Source: Mycolicibacterium fallax (GTDB lineage: Bacteria; Actinomycetota; Actinomycetes; Mycobacteriales; Mycobacteriaceae). From it: a stretch of DNA of 64,000 bases. Both the position numbers and the translations under genes were made by a program. The stretch is taken from NCBI RefSeq assembly GCF_010726955.1, contig NZ_AP022603.1:3906001-3970000 (forward strand). Direction: 5' to 3'. Below are positions 1 to 9,615 of the stretch, one piece after another. Each line of letters starts with the position of its first letter. Position 1 is the stretch's first letter. Under the pieces are notes generated by a model that was not told where the DNA came from, searched no databases, and saw only the letters and a program-made list of their open reading frames with translations.

Positions 1-1
1 C

Positions 2-1150
2 GAGGATGGCTACGTCGACTCGTTCACCGGGGACCCCGCGCTGCGCCGTCAGGTCGCCGACGAGCCCGACCCGGTGCCCACCGATCTGGTCAAACAGGCC
101 CGCTACCTGCTCGACGCGCTGCCCGGCGTGCCGCTGGACGAGCAATTCACCGCGATGCGCGCCGAATACCTGCGGGCGCACCTGCGCGCGTTGGCGTGCG
201 CCGGACGCAAGTTCGCCGGGGAGCAGGTCGGCTTCGTCGAGGAGGTCCGCGACTACTTCGACGTCACCATCACCAAGGGCGACCCGGAGACCTACCGTCA
301 GGCGCACCGATCGCTGGAGGAGGCGCTCGGTGGCAGCGGACCGCTGACCGAGCGGATCGCGGCCTACCGGGCCGGCGAGGAGATCGCGCCGCAGCGACTC
401 GGTGAGGCCATCGACGCGTTCTCCAGCGCGCTGCGCGACCGGGTCCGGGCCAGCTACCCGCTGCCCGACACCGAGACCGTCGAGTACGAGATCGTCACCG
501 ACAAGCCGTGGTCGGGGTTCAACTACTACCGCGGCAACTACACCTCGACGGTCGCGGTCAACGCCGACCTCAAGCAGCAGATGTCGAACCTGCCGCGGCT
601 GGTGGCGCACGAGTCCTATCCGGGCCACCACACCGAGCACTGCCGCAAGGAAGCCGGCTTGGTCGCCGGGCTGGGGCAGGCCGAGCAGACCATCTTCTTG
701 GTCAACACCCCGCAGTGCCTGATGGCCGAGGGGCTGGCCGACCTCGCGCTGTACGCCGCGGTCGGCCCGGAATGGGGCGGCTGGGCCGCCGAGATCTACG
801 CCGACCTCGGGCTGCGGTTCGACGGGCAGCGGGCGCAGGCGGTGTCCGCGGCGATGGCCGGGCTGGCCGACGTCCGTCAGGACGCCGCGCTGATGCTGCA
901 CGACGAGCACCGCGACCCCGACGACGTCGTCGCCTACCTGCGGCGCTGGCTGCTGGTCGACGAGACCCGCGCCCGGCACATGCTGAGGTTCCTGTCCTCG
1001 CCGCTGTGGCGGGCCTACACCTCCACCTACGTGGAGGGCTACCGGCTGCTGCGCGGCTGGCTGGACGACCGCCCCGCCGGGATGGACCTCGCCGAACGCT
1101 TCCGGGTGCTGCTCGACGAGCCGCTGATCCCCTCCACCCTGCCGCGGTAA
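2..1150 (+). CDS. DUF885 family metallopeptidase-like protein, 5' end cut by the window
   Basis: This open frame runs in from the left edge, so the N-terminus is missing and 382 codons remain. It carries HESYPGHH, the HExxH-like zinc-binding signature of the DUF885 family, near nt 607-633. The family contains predicted secreted or cytosolic zinc peptidases/hydrolases whose substrates are mostly unknown. The C-terminal half is helical and acidic, as usual for the family. The stop is TAA at 1148-1150. It is followed by a 390-bp gap with palindromic repeats before glyA. The corresponding M. tuberculosis position does not hold this gene, so it is probably a local difference. Family assignment is good; the exact function is not determined. 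Confidence 0.8.
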   Translation, partial: EDGYVDSFTGDPALRRQVADEPDPVPTDLVKQARYLLDALPGVPLDEQFTAMRAEYLRAHLRALACAGRKFAGEQVGFVEEVRDYFDVTITKGDPETYRQAHRSLEEALGGSGPLTERIAAYRAGEEIAPQRLGEAIDAFSSALRDRVRASYPLPDTETVEYEIVTDKPWSGFNYYRGNYTSTVAVNADLKQQMSNLPRLVAHESYPGHHTEHCRKEAGLVAGLGQAEQTIFLVNTPQCLMAEGLADLALYAAVGPEWGGWAAEIYADLGLRFDGQRAQAVSAAMAGLADVRQDAALMLHDEHRDPDDVVAYLRRWLLVDETRARHMLRFLSSPLWRAYTSTYVEGYRLLRGWLDDRPAGMDLAERFRVLLDEPLIPSTLPR

Positions 1151-1243
1151 TTCCCGCCGCCCGCCGCGCGCCCGCCGCGCCCCCGCCGCGCGCCCCGCCC
1201 GGCGCCCGTCGCGCACCCGCAGCGCCGCCAGCCCCATCACCGC

Positions 1244-1374
1244 CCAGCGCTCACCGGTGTACGCCGCCCTCGGCGTGTCCGGTACCGCGATGAGCGCTGG
1301 GCGCCGACGTCCCCGCCCAGCGCTCACCCGTGTACGCCGTCGTCGGCGTGTCCGGTACCAGGTTGAGCGCTGGG
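1244..1374. repeat. Two palindromic intergenic repeat units (family P58)
   Basis: Two units, about 1244-1301 and 1316-1374, each begin CCCAGCGCTCACC and end TGAGCGCTGGG, so each folds into a long imperfect hairpin. The loop side contains GGCGTGTCC, the reverse complement of the GGACACGCC core seen in units elsewhere in the window. These two therefore lie in the opposite orientation to the copies at 5.5, 43.8, 50.0 and 51.2 kb. The rest of the gap (1151-1240) is simple CG-rich sequence with no gene that I can support. Confidence 0.75.
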
Positions 1375-1378
1375 CGCA

Positions 1379-1490
1379 GGGGGAGCGCGGGGAAGGGCGC
1401 AAGGGGAGCGCGGGGAAGTGCGCGGCGGGACGCCGGGCGCGGGGGGAGCGCCGGGGACGCCGGGCGGGGGAGCGCGGGGAACTACCGCGA
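1379..1490 (+). repeat. G-rich degenerate repeat upstream of glyA
   Basis: This stretch repeats variants of GGGGAGCGCGGGGA several times with closely spaced runs of three to six G. Such spacing is compatible with G-quadruplex formation on the + strand. It ends about 50 nt before the glyA start. No coding capacity is convincing in it. The function, if any, is unknown. Confidence 0.5.
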
Positions 1491-1540
1491 GGTGGCACCG
1501 GGGGCCCACCGGATGAGGTTCGGCTACTACCCTTGAGCCC

Positions 1541-2995
1541 ATGACTGCTGACTCGACCGTCTCGACCCAGGGCGCCGATTACGCCGCGACCGCCAGCACG
1601 GCCTACCAGAACATCCTGCAGGTCATCGAGACCGTCGAGCCCCGCATCGCCGCGGCCACCCGCAAGGAGCTCGCCGATCAGCGTGAGTCGCTCAAGCTGA
1701 TCGCCAGCGAGAACTACGCCTCGCCGGCCGTGCTGCTGACCATGGGCACCTGGTTCTCCGACAAGTACGCCGAGGGCACCGTCGGGCACCGGTTCTACGC
1801 CGCCTGCCAGAACGTCGACACCGTCGAGGCGCTGGCCGCCGAGCACGCCCGCGAGCTCTTCGGCGCGCCGTACGCCTACGCCCAGCCGCACTCGGGCATC
1901 GACGCCAACCTGGTGGCCTACTGGGCGATCCTGGCCACCCGGGTGGAGACCCCGGGCCTGGCCGAGCTCGGCGCCAAGCACGTCAACGACCTGTCCGAGG
2001 CGGACTGGGAGAAGCTGCGCGCCAAGCTCGGCAACCAGCGCCTGATGGGGATGTCGCTGGACACCGGCGGTCACCTGACCCACGGTTTCCGGCCCAACAT
2101 CTCCGGCAAGATGTTCCACCAGCGCAGCTACGGCACCGATCCGGTGACCGGCCTGATCGACTACGACGCGCTGGCCGCCGCGGCCCGCGAGTTCAAGCCG
2201 CTGGTGCTGGTCGCCGGCTACTCGGCCTACCCGCGCCGGGTCAACTTCGCCAAGATGCGCGAGATCGCCGACGAGGTCGGCGCCACCCTGATGGTCGACA
2301 TGGCGCACTTCGCCGGCCTGGTGGCCGGCAAGGTGTTCACCGGTGACGAGGATCCGGTGCCGCACGCGCACGTCACCACCACGACGACGCACAAGTCGCT
2401 GCGCGGCCCGCGCGGCGGCCTGGTGCTGGCCACCGAGGAGTACGCGCCGGCCGTCGACAAGGGCTGCCCGATGGTGCTCGGCGGCCCGCTGAGCCACGTG
2501 ATGGCGGCCAAGGCCGTCGCGTTGGCCGAGGCCCGCCGACCGGAGTTCCGCAGCTACGCCCAGGCCGTCGCCGACAACGCCAAGTCGCTGGCCGACGGGT
2601 TCCTCTCCCGCGGCGGGAACCTGGTCACCGGCGGCACCGACAACCACCTGGTGCTGCTGGATGTCACGTCGTTCGGGCTGACCGGCCGACAGGCGGAATC
2701 CGCGTTGCTCGACGCCGGCATCGTCACCAACCGCAACGCCGTTCCGGCCGACGCCAACGGCGCCTGGTACACCTCCGGCATCCGGTTCGGCACCCCGGCG
2801 CTGACCACCCGCGGCTTCGGCGCCGACGACTTCGACCGGGTGGCCGAACTCGTCGTCGAGGTGCTCAGCAACACCACCGCCGACGGTTCGTCGAAGGCCA
2901 AATACACCGTGGCCGACGGCGTCGCCGACCGGGTTCGGGCCGCCAGCGGCGAGCTGCTGGACGCCAACCCGCTGTATCCCGGCCTGGTGCTCTGA
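1541..2995 (+). CDS. glyA: Serine hydroxymethyltransferase, long form
   Basis: This pyridoxal-phosphate enzyme interconverts serine plus tetrahydrofolate and glycine plus 5,10-methylene-tetrahydrofolate in the cytosol, feeding purine, thymidylate and methionine synthesis. The PLP-lysine motif [15 protein letters not shown] lies near residue 285. [11 protein letters not shown] and SGGTD-like ([13 protein letters not shown]) blocks are also present. At 484 residues it is about 55 longer than the usual 420-430. The extra length includes a 40-50 residue insertion after [16 protein letters not shown], before the GGHLTHG block, as in the long SHMT forms of chlamydiae and some actinobacteria. The ATG at 1541 follows a TACTAC -10-like sequence. 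Position next to desA2 matches Rv1093. Confidence 0.95.
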   Translation: MTADSTVSTQGADYAATASTAYQNILQVIETVEPRIAAATRKELADQRESLKLIASENYASPAVLLTMGTWFSDKYAEGTVGHRFYAACQNVDTVEALAAEHARELFGAPYAYAQPHSGIDANLVAYWAILATRVETPGLAELGAKHVNDLSEADWEKLRAKLGNQRLMGMSLDTGGHLTHGFRPNISGKMFHQRSYGTDPVTGLIDYDALAAAAREFKPLVLVAGYSAYPRRVNFAKMREIADEVGATLMVDMAHFAGLVAGKVFTGDEDPVPHAHVTTTTTHKSLRGPRGGLVLATEEYAPAVDKGCPMVLGGPLSHVMAAKAVALAEARRPEFRSYAQAVADNAKSLADGFLSRGGNLVTGGTDNHLVLLDVTSFGLTGRQAESALLDAGIVTNRNAVPADANGAWYTSGIRFGTPALTTRGFGADDFDRVAELVVEVLSNTTADGSSKAKYTVADGVADRVRAASGELLDANPLYPGLVL

Positions 2996-3122
2996 CCCGT
3001 CCGCGCCACGATCGTCGCAGTTCACAGGTGGTGCGGAGGGCCTTTGGTCGGCTCGCCTGGGGCGAAAGTCACAAATTGGCGCGAGCGGCCGAGTCGATTT
3101 CCGGAAACGTGTGAACTCGGGT

Positions 3123-3128
3123 TACATT
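3123..3128 (+). promoter_or_regulatory. -10 element of desA2
   Basis: TACATT ends 7 nt before the ATG at 3136, so transcription would begin at or next to the start codon (leaderless). There is no Shine-Dalgarno sequence in between. Inferred from spacing only. Confidence 0.45.
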
Positions 3129-3135
3129 TACTTCC

Positions 3136-3960
3136 ATGGCCGTTTTCCCGGAACCGAACACGCTGACCCTTGAGCTCGAGCCGGTGGTCGCTGAAAACAT
3201 GCAGCGGCACCTCGGCACCGAGGAGATCTGGTTCGCCCACGACTACGTGCCCTTCGACGAGGGCCGCAACTTCGCCATGCTCGACGGCGTGGACTGGGAG
3301 CCGTCTCAGCAGACGCTGCCGCAGCACGTCGTCGACGCCCTTGAGATCCTGCTGATCGACAAGGACAACATGCATGGCGTGCACCGCGAGCTCGTCGAGC
3401 ACTTCATCCTGCGGGACCAGTGGGGCCGCTTCATCGGCCGCTGGACCGCCGAGGAGCACCTGCACGCCATCGTGCTGCGCAACTACCTGATGGTCACCCG
3501 CAACTGCGACGCGAACGCCAATGAGGACGTCCGCATCGACCACGTGATGAACACCGGCTACCGCGCCGATCAGTACAGTCAGGTCGAGACCCTGGTGTTC
3601 ATGACCTTCTACGAGCGCTCGCGTGCCCGGTTCTGCCGCAACCTCGCCGCCCAGATCGACGAGCCGACGCTCAAGTCGCTGATCGAGCGGATCGCCGCCG
3701 ACGAGGATCGCCACGAGCTGTTCTTCGCCAACCTGGTGACGCACCTGCTGGGCACCGCGCGCGAGGAGACCGTCGCCGCGATCGCCGCCCGGGCCCGCGA
3801 GCTCGAGGTCGTCGGCGCCGACATCAAGGCCTACGGCGACAAGCGCGACAATGTCGCGGCCGCCGGCATTTTCAACGCCGAGATCCTGCGCCAGATCATC
3901 GCGGAGCGCATCGAGGCCTGGGGCCTGGCCGAAGAGCCCGCGCTCAAGGAATTCATCTAG
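3136..3960 (+). CDS. desA2: Acyl-ACP desaturase-like diiron protein DesA2
   Basis: A member of the soluble acyl-[ACP] desaturase family, 274 residues, essentially the length of M. tuberculosis DesA2 (Rv1094). Diiron ligand motifs are visible as WTAEEHLH (residue ~107) and DEDRHELFF (~195). The family inserts double bonds into ACP-bound acyl chains; in mycobacteria DesA1/DesA2 are linked to mycolic acid synthesis. The protein is cytosolic, all helical, with no membrane segments. It lies between glyA and phoH2 as in M. tuberculosis. A hairpin terminator follows at 3988. Confidence 0.92.
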   Translation: MAVFPEPNTLTLELEPVVAENMQRHLGTEEIWFAHDYVPFDEGRNFAMLDGVDWEPSQQTLPQHVVDALEILLIDKDNMHGVHRELVEHFILRDQWGRFIGRWTAEEHLHAIVLRNYLMVTRNCDANANEDVRIDHVMNTGYRADQYSQVETLVFMTFYERSRARFCRNLAAQIDEPTLKSLIERIAADEDRHELFFANLVTHLLGTAREETVAAIAARARELEVVGADIKAYGDKRDNVAAAGIFNAEILRQIIAERIEAWGLAEEPALKEFI

Positions 3961-3987
3961 CTTCTGGCGGCGGCGCGCCTGCCGAGC

Positions 3988-4019
3988 AACGGGGACGCTA
4001 CGGGAGTAGCGTCCCTGTT
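3988..4019 (+). terminator. Hairpin terminator after desA2
   Basis: GGGACGCTAC (3992-4001), loop GGGA, then the exact complement GTAGCGTCCC (4006-4015). The stem is extended by AAC/GTT outside. There is no U tract, which is common in mycobacteria. It also lies directly in front of the small frame at 4021, so it could affect that frame's translation. Confidence 0.65.
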
Positions 4020-4020
4020 G

Positions 4021-4152
4021 ATGGCTAGCGACCTGCTCTGCTGTCCGGGCGGCACTCCCCGTTACGACGGAAGGACCGGCCCCGGTCCGGTTTGCCGCTG
4101 CGCCCGCCGAATTGCCTTCGCGGGGCCGCGGGGGTCGAGGAGCGCCACGTGA
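4021..4152 (+). CDS. Small overlapping frame upstream of phoH2 (candidate PhoAT)
   Basis: An ATG at 4021 opens a 43-codon frame whose TGA stop (4150-4152) overlaps the GTG start of phoH2 (4149-4151) as GTGA, the classic layout for translational coupling. The product is small and basic with two cysteine pairs (CCPGG near residue 7 and CRC near residue 25). From memory, mycobacterial phoH2 is preceded by a short gene, phoAT, that overlaps it and acts as the antitoxin of a type II-like pair. Codon third positions are GC-rich but less extreme than in neighbours. The overlap is seen; identity with PhoAT is inference. Confidence 0.5.
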   Translation: MASDLLCCPGGTPRYDGRTGPGPVCRCARRIAFAGPRGSRSAT

Positions 4153-5477
4153 CTGATTCACCGGTTTCTCGGGACAACATCCGGACCTACGTGCTTGACA
4201 CGTCGGTACTGCTGTCCGATCCGTGGGCATTGATGCGGTTCGCCGAACACGAAGTTGTCGTTCCTCTCGTCGTCATCAGTGAGCTGGAGGCAAAGCGGCA
4301 CCATCACGAACTGGGCTGGTTCGCCCGGGAGGCGCTGCGGCTGTTCGACGACCTGCGCCTGGAGCACGGCCGGCTGGATCAGCCGATTCCCGTTGGGGCA
4401 GAAGGCGGGACGCTGCACGTCGAGCTCAACCACAGCGATCCCAGTGTGCTGCCGGCCGGGTTCCGCAGCGACAGCAACGACTCGCGCATCCTGACCTGCG
4501 CGGCCAACCTGGCCGCCGAGGGCAAGCGAGTCACCCTGGTGAGCAAGGACATTCCGCTTCGGGTGAAGGCGGGTGCGGTCGGCCTGCCGGCCGACGAGTA
4601 CCGCGCGCAGGACGTGGTGCCCTCGGGATGGACCGGGATGACCGAGCTCGACGTCGAGCCCGAGGACATCGACCAGATCTTCGCCGACGGCGACATCGAA
4701 CTCGCCGAGGCCCGGGATCTCCCGTGCCACACCGGGATTCGGCTGCTCGGTGGTAGTTCGCATGCGCTTGGCCGGGTCAACGCCGACAAGCGGGTGCAGC
4801 TGGTGCGCGGGGACCGGGAGGTGTTCGGGCTGCGTGGCCGTTCGGCCGAGCAGCGCATCGCGCTGGACCTGCTGCTCGACGAGTCCGTCGGCATCGTCTC
4901 GCTGGGCGGCAAGGCCGGCACCGGCAAGTCGGCACTGGCATTGTGCGCGGGCCTGGAGGCGGTGCTGGAGCGCCGGACGCAGCGCAAGGTGGTGGTGTTC
5001 CGCCCGCTGTACGCCGTCGGCGGCCAGGAGCTGGGCTACCTGCCGGGCAGCGAAAGCGAAAAGATGGGGCCGTGGGCGCAGGCCGTCTTCGACACGCTGG
5101 AGGGGCTGGCCAGTCCGGCCGTGCTGGACGAGGTGGCCTCCCGCGGCATGCTCGAGGTGCTGCCGCTGACCCACATCCGGGGCCGATCGCTGCACGACTC
5201 GTTCGTCATCGTCGACGAGGCGCAGTCCCTGGAGCGCAACGTGCTGCTGACCGTGCTGTCCCGGCTGGGCACGGGCTCGCGGGTGGTGCTCACCCACGAC
5301 GTCGCCCAGCGCGACAACCTGCGGGTGGGCCGGCACGACGGGGTGGCCGCGGTGATCGAGAAGCTGAAAGGGCACCCGCTGTTCGCGCACATCACCCTGC
5401 TGCGCAGTGAGCGCTCGCCGATCGCCGCGCTGGTCACCGAGATGCTGGAGGAGATCAGCCCCAACGCGCTGCCGTAG
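4149..5477 (+). CDS. phoH2: PhoH2: PIN ribonuclease domain fused to PhoH ATPase/helicase
   Basis: 442 residues. The N-terminal PIN domain has [11 protein letters not shown] (acidic residue near 17), ISELEAK (~43) and SNDSRIL, the acidic nuclease residues. The C-terminal PhoH ATPase has Walker A GKAGTGKS (~255) and Walker B VIVDEAQ (~355). Mycobacterial PhoH2 is reported as a sequence-specific, ATP-dependent RNA helicase and RNase. The GTG start is chosen because GAGGAG lies 6 nt upstream, it gives the known N-terminus (TDS..), and it overlaps the upstream frame. Homologue of Rv1095. Confidence 0.94.
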   Translation: MTDSPVSRDNIRTYVLDTSVLLSDPWALMRFAEHEVVVPLVVISELEAKRHHHELGWFAREALRLFDDLRLEHGRLDQPIPVGAEGGTLHVELNHSDPSVLPAGFRSDSNDSRILTCAANLAAEGKRVTLVSKDIPLRVKAGAVGLPADEYRAQDVVPSGWTGMTELDVEPEDIDQIFADGDIELAEARDLPCHTGIRLLGGSSHALGRVNADKRVQLVRGDREVFGLRGRSAEQRIALDLLLDESVGIVSLGGKAGTGKSALALCAGLEAVLERRTQRKVVVFRPLYAVGGQELGYLPGSESEKMGPWAQAVFDTLEGLASPAVLDEVASRGMLEVLPLTHIRGRSLHDSFVIVDEAQSLERNVLLTVLSRLGTGSRVVLTHDVAQRDNLRVGRHDGVAAVIEKLKGHPLFAHITLLRSERSPIAALVTEMLEEISPNALP

Positions 5478-5544
5478 CCCCCTGGCTGCCCCCAGCTGCG
5501 GGTGCCCTTTCCCGGGCTGCCCCTGGTGCGGGCTGCCCCTCTCC

Positions 5545-5718
5545 CGCGAGCGCTCACCCTGGTACGCGCCGCTGCCCCTTTCCCCGCGAGCGCTCACCCT
5601 GGTACGCGCCACGCCGCGAGCGGTGTACGCAGCTGAGCGCTGGCCGGGCAGCCCCGCCGCCAGCGCTCACCCTGGTACGTGACACGCCGCGAGCGGTGTC
5701 CACCATTGAGCGCTCGCG
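5545..5718. repeat. Palindromic intergenic repeats (family P58), two full units and one half unit
   Basis: A half unit at 5545-5573, a full unit at about 5585-5643 and another at about 5661-5718. All begin GCGAGCGCTCACCCT or CAGCGCTCACCCT, contain CACGCCG in the middle and end TGAGCGCT. They fill most of the 279-bp gap between phoH2 and the deacetylase gene; no other gene is seen there. Confidence 0.75.
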
Positions 5719-5756
5719 GAACGGCCTCGCCCAGCAACGCCCGGTAGGCTGGCGCG

Positions 5757-6653
5757 GTGCCCACGTCCGAGCCCAAGAATCCGGCCTGGCCGTACTGGCG
5801 GATCGCCATTGGGGCGGTCTCGATCGTCCTGGTCGTGGTGGTCGGTGTGCTGGCCGGCCGGGTCACCCGCGACAGCCCGGCCGAGGCACAGGCCGGCGTC
5901 GACTGCGGCGCGGTCAAATGCATCGCGCTGACCTTTGACGACGGCCCCGGCCCCTACACCGACCGACTGCTGCAGATCCTCAAGGACAACGACGCCAGGT
6001 CCACCTTCTTCCTGATCGGCAACAAGGTGGCCGCCAACCCCGAGGGCGCCAAGCGGATCGCCGAGGCCGGCATGGAGGTCGGCAGCCACACCTGGGAACA
6101 CCCCAACATGACGACCATCCCGGCCGAGGAGATCCCCGCGCAGTTCCGCCGGGCCAGCGACGCGATTGAGCAGGCCACCGGGGCCCGGCCGAAACTGGTG
6201 CGCACCGCCGGCGGACTGATCAACGACGAGGTGCTCGCCGAGGCCGGCCGGCAGGGGCTCGCCGACATCAACTGGGACGTCATCCCGTTCGACTGGGCCA
6301 ACGACGCCAACACCGACGCCACCCGCTACATGCTGATGACGCAGATCAAGCCGAACTCGGTGGTGCTTTTTCACGACACCTACTCCTCGACGGTGGACCT
6401 GGTGCAGCAGTTCATCCCGGTCCTCAAGGCCAACGGATACCACCTGGTGACGGTCTCGCAGCTGGCCGGCGAACGCGAACCCGGAACCAGCTACGGCAGT
6501 CGGGAAAACGGGCCGCCGGTCAATGAGCTCAAAGACATTCCGCCGCAGGACATCCCGTCGCTGCCGGCCACCCCGTCGCCGCCGCCGATGCCAAACTTCC
6601 CAATCACCGATATCCCCGGGGCGAATTCGGGTGGACCCAACAACGGGGCCTAG
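5757..6653 (+). CDS. Membrane-anchored NodB-type polysaccharide deacetylase (Rv1096-like)
   Basis: 298 residues with a short N-terminus, one membrane anchor (~residues 16-35), then a carbohydrate esterase family 4 domain. Motif 1 TFDDGP (~59-64), motif 2 HTWEH (~111-115) and the late LFHDTY (~204) are present. Motif 3, usually RxPxG, reads VRTAGGLIN, so its proline is absent. The C-terminal 60 residues are Pro/Gly-rich and probably unstructured. The family removes N-acetyl groups from peptidoglycan or chitin-like polymers outside the membrane; the M. tuberculosis homologue is described as a peptidoglycan deacetylase. The start is GTG. Confidence 0.88.
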   Translation: MPTSEPKNPAWPYWRIAIGAVSIVLVVVVGVLAGRVTRDSPAEAQAGVDCGAVKCIALTFDDGPGPYTDRLLQILKDNDARSTFFLIGNKVAANPEGAKRIAEAGMEVGSHTWEHPNMTTIPAEEIPAQFRRASDAIEQATGARPKLVRTAGGLINDEVLAEAGRQGLADINWDVIPFDWANDANTDATRYMLMTQIKPNSVVLFHDTYSSTVDLVQQFIPVLKANGYHLVTVSQLAGEREPGTSYGSRENGPPVNELKDIPPQDIPSLPATPSPPPMPNFPITDIPGANSGGPNNGA

Positions 6654-6708
6654 TCGAGCCCGGTTTCCCGAAGCGCGACACGAACCCGGCGCTCCGGACG
6701 AATGTCCA

Positions 6709-6737
6709 AAGCCCGCCCGCGCTCAGGGCGCGGGCTT
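6709..6737. terminator. Possible bidirectional hairpin between convergent genes
   Basis: AAGCCCGC (6709-6716) pairs with GCGGGCTT (6730-6737). It lies between the deacetylase gene (+) and the propeller gene (-), overlapping the latter's last codons. Short stem, no clear U run. Confidence 0.4.
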
Positions 6738-7952
6738 GATCGATGCGGGCTTGATCGACCCGGGCTTGATCACCGAGACGGTGTCGTCTGCGTTGGCGAC
6801 GTACGCGGTGTGGGTGGTGGCATCGACCGCCACGCTGCGCGGGTCCGCGCCGACCTCGACGATGTCGGTGACGGTCTTGGCGTCCAGGTCGACCACCGCC
6901 AGCCCGCCGTCGCGCGCCTCCTCGGCGGCCTGGCCGCCCGTGCTGTCGGGCAACGGTGTGACCGCCGGGATGAGCACATAGGCCCTGCGGGCATCGGAGT
7001 CGATCGCGATCTGCCCGAGTGGGCCGGGCATCGTGATCGGCGCGGCGGGAATGCCGCCGGTGATGTCGGTCAACGACCCCTGCCCGCCGGCGGTGTCGAC
7101 GCCTGCCGCGTAGAGTCGGTTGCGGTCGACCGCCAGGCCCATGATGCCGACGAGTTTGGCCGGGTCGATCCGGAATCGTTTGGTGACGTTGCGCATTCGC
7201 GCGTCGACCGCGGTGATCTCGTTGGTCAGGTCTACGGCGTAGAGCGCCGAACGCTGCGGATCGGCGGCCAGCGCCAGCGCATCCGGCCCGCCGGTCGACA
7301 GCGTCGTGATCACCTTATTGGTCACGGTGTCGATGATCGACAGGTTCGGAAACGCCGTGTCGAGTTTGTCGCCGGGGCCCAGCTCGGTGATATCGACGGA
7401 GGACGGGTGCGCGACGTACAGATCGCGGCCCAGGACGGCCAACCCGCTCGGCCGTTGCTCGAACTTGATGGTGCCGGTGACCGCGCCCGCGTCGAGGTCG
7501 ACCACCGAGACCCCGTCGCGGATGGCGACGTACACCGTCCGGCCGCCCTGGCCGACCGCGATGTCACCGGGATACTTGCCGACTTCGATTGTGCGGGTGA
7601 TTTTTTCGGTGTCGGCGTCGATCACCGAGAGCGTGCCGAGGCCGGTGCTCGGCGAGGTCCCGGCAACGTAGAGCCACCGTGATCCGGGGTCGACGGTGAC
7701 GCCGTTCGCGCCGCCCGCAACGGTGACAGCGGCAGTGGCAGCGGCGGTGTAGGCCAGCCGTGCCGGGCCGGCATCCTGGTGATCGCCGCCGAGGCGACCG
7801 GCGATCACGACGGCGACGGCGACGACGAGCACCAACAGCAACGCCGCGGCGATGGTCGCCGGGTGCCGAAGCGGCGACCGGCTGGGTTGTACGGTCGCCG
7901 GCTCGCCGGAGGACGACGTCAGCAACTCGGTGGGCTGGTCGGGGTCGGCCAC
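6723..7952 (-). CDS. Membrane-anchored YVTN/YNCE-type beta-propeller protein
   Basis: 409 residues from a GTG. A cytoplasmic N-terminus is followed by one hydrophobic segment (~residues 33-53). The exported part is built from about seven repeats of the type LYVAGTSP..LSVIDADT, GRTVYVAIRDGVSVVDLD and HTAYVANADDTVSVI. This is the YVTN seven-bladed propeller pattern of surface proteins and quinoprotein-like folds. The C-terminus ends in short GSIKPASIKPAP repeats. The partner and function are unknown. It replaces or corresponds positionally to Rv1097c next to fum; I cannot say they are homologous. Confidence 0.75.
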   Translation of the reverse strand: MADPDQPTELLTSSSGEPATVQPSRSPLRHPATIAAALLLVLVVAVAVVIAGRLGGDHQDAGPARLAYTAAATAAVTVAGGANGVTVDPGSRWLYVAGTSPSTGLGTLSVIDADTEKITRTIEVGKYPGDIAVGQGGRTVYVAIRDGVSVVDLDAGAVTGTIKFEQRPSGLAVLGRDLYVAHPSSVDITELGPGDKLDTAFPNLSIIDTVTNKVITTLSTGGPDALALAADPQRSALYAVDLTNEITAVDARMRNVTKRFRIDPAKLVGIMGLAVDRNRLYAAGVDTAGGQGSLTDITGGIPAAPITMPGPLGQIAIDSDARRAYVLIPAVTPLPDSTGGQAAEEARDGGLAVVDLDAKTVTDIVEVGADPRSVAVDATTHTAYVANADDTVSVIKPGSIKPASIKPAP

Positions 7953-8150
7953 GGTAACCCCCTCTCGAAACGACTGAGGCGAATTCTAGGGGCTGCGCCG
8001 GGTCGCTCACCCCGCCAATGTCGAGGGCTGCGGTAATCCCTCGCGCCGCTGCCACCGCTGCCACAACGACTTCGGCGGGTCGCCGGGCCCCAAGGGGAAC
8101 CGGTCAACCCGCCGAATCGTGGTCAGCAAGCGGCTATCGACGCGCCGGAC

Positions 8151-9551
8151 TCACTCGCCGTCGCGCACCTTGGCCATGGCCAGCACGTCGAGGCGGCGAT
8201 CGAGTTCCTCCTCGGAGAGCTTCTCGCCGATCAGGCCGCGGTCGATGACGGTTTGGCGGATGGTCTTCTTCTCGGCCAGCGCCTGCTTGGCGACCTTGGC
8301 GGCCTCCTCGTAGCCGATCGCCGAGTTCAGCGGCGTCACGATCGACGGCGAGGACTCGGCCAGCGTGCGCAGGTGTTCCTCGTTGGCGACCAACCCGTCA
8401 ATGCACTTGGCGGCGAACAGCTTCGACACGTTGGCCAGCAGCCGGAACGACTCCAGCACATTGCGGGCCATCATCGGGATGTAGACGTTGAGCTCGAAGG
8501 CGCCGGACAGGCCGCCGACGGTCACGGCGGCGTCGTTGCCGATCACCTGCGCGGCGACCTGGGTGACCGCTTCGGGCAGAACGGGATTGACCTTGCCCGG
8601 CATGATCGAGCTGCCCGGCTGCAGGTCCGGCAGCTGGATCTCGCCGAGGCCGGTCAGCGGACCGGAGCCCATCCAGCGCACGTCGTTGGCGATCTTGGTC
8701 AGCGAAACCGCGATGGTCTTCAGCGCGCCGGAGACCTCGACCAGCCCGTCGCGGGCGGCCTGGGCCTCGAAGGCGTCGACGGCTGGGCGCAGCTCGGCGA
8801 CCCCGGTCTCGGTCGTGAGCACCTCGACGACCTTGGGGCCGAACCCGTCCGGGGCGTTGAGGCCGGTGCCGACGGCGGTGCCGCCGATGGCCAGCTCGCC
8901 GAGCCGCGGCAGCGACGCGCGGACCCGCTCGATGCCGGCCTCGATCTGGCGGGCGTAGCCGCCGAACTCCTGGCCGAGGGTCACCGGCACCGCGTCCATC
9001 AGGTGGGTGCGGCCGGACTTCACCGTGGTGCGCCACTGCTTGGCCTTGGCGGCCAGCGACTCGTGCAGCACCTCCAGCGCCGGGATCAGGTCGCGCACCG
9101 CGGCCTCGGTGGCGGCGATGTGGGTGGCGGTCGGGAAGGTGTCGTTGGAGGACTGCGACATGTTGACGTCGTCGTTGGGGTGCACGGTCACGCCGTTGGC
9201 CGCGCAGATCGAGGCGATCACCTCGTTGGCGTTCATGTTGGAGCTGGTGCCCGAGCCGGTCTGGAACACGTCGATGGGGAACTGGTCGTCGTGCAGGCCG
9301 TCGGCGATCTCACCTGCCGCGGCGACGATGGCGTCGGCCTTGGCCGGGTCCAGCAGCCCGAGGTCCTTGTTCACCTGGGCGCAGGCGCCCTTGAGCAGCC
9401 CGAGCGCACGGATCTGGGTGCGCTCCAGTCCGCGGCCGGAGATCGGGAAGTTCTCCACGGCACGCTGGGTCTGCGCCCGCCACAGCGCCTTGGCCGGGAC
9501 CCGGACCTCGCCCATGGTGTCGTGCTCGATGCGGTACTCGCCGTCGGTCAT
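8151..9551 (-). CDS. fum: Class II fumarate hydratase
   Basis: 466 residues. It catalyses the reversible hydration of fumarate to S-malate in the TCA cycle. The fumarase/aspartase signature [11 protein letters not shown] is near residue 310, with the [14 protein letters not shown] and SGRTHLMDA blocks earlier. The ATG at 9551 is preferred over upstream options because GAAGGA lies 7 nt upstream and it gives the family N-terminus. It is the second gene of a glpX-fum operon (64-nt gap), as in Rv1099c-Rv1098c. Confidence 0.95.
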   Translation of the reverse strand: MTDGEYRIEHDTMGEVRVPAKALWRAQTQRAVENFPISGRGLERTQIRALGLLKGACAQVNKDLGLLDPAKADAIVAAAGEIADGLHDDQFPIDVFQTGSGTSSNMNANEVIASICAANGVTVHPNDDVNMSQSSNDTFPTATHIAATEAAVRDLIPALEVLHESLAAKAKQWRTTVKSGRTHLMDAVPVTLGQEFGGYARQIEAGIERVRASLPRLGELAIGGTAVGTGLNAPDGFGPKVVEVLTTETGVAELRPAVDAFEAQAARDGLVEVSGALKTIAVSLTKIANDVRWMGSGPLTGLGEIQLPDLQPGSSIMPGKVNPVLPEAVTQVAAQVIGNDAAVTVGGLSGAFELNVYIPMMARNVLESFRLLANVSKLFAAKCIDGLVANEEHLRTLAESSPSIVTPLNSAIGYEEAAKVAKQALAEKKTIRQTVIDRGLIGEKLSEEELDRRLDVLAMAKVRDGE

Positions 9552-9615
9552 CGTCGTCCTTCGGAGTTGTCGGTGGTCGGTGGGAAGGTAGTCAGAGCAG
9601 GGGGAAAGGGGGTGA

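Noticed and set aside
3022..4230. Minus-strand frame opposite desA2
   Set aside because: Antisense shadow of a well-recognised desaturase gene.
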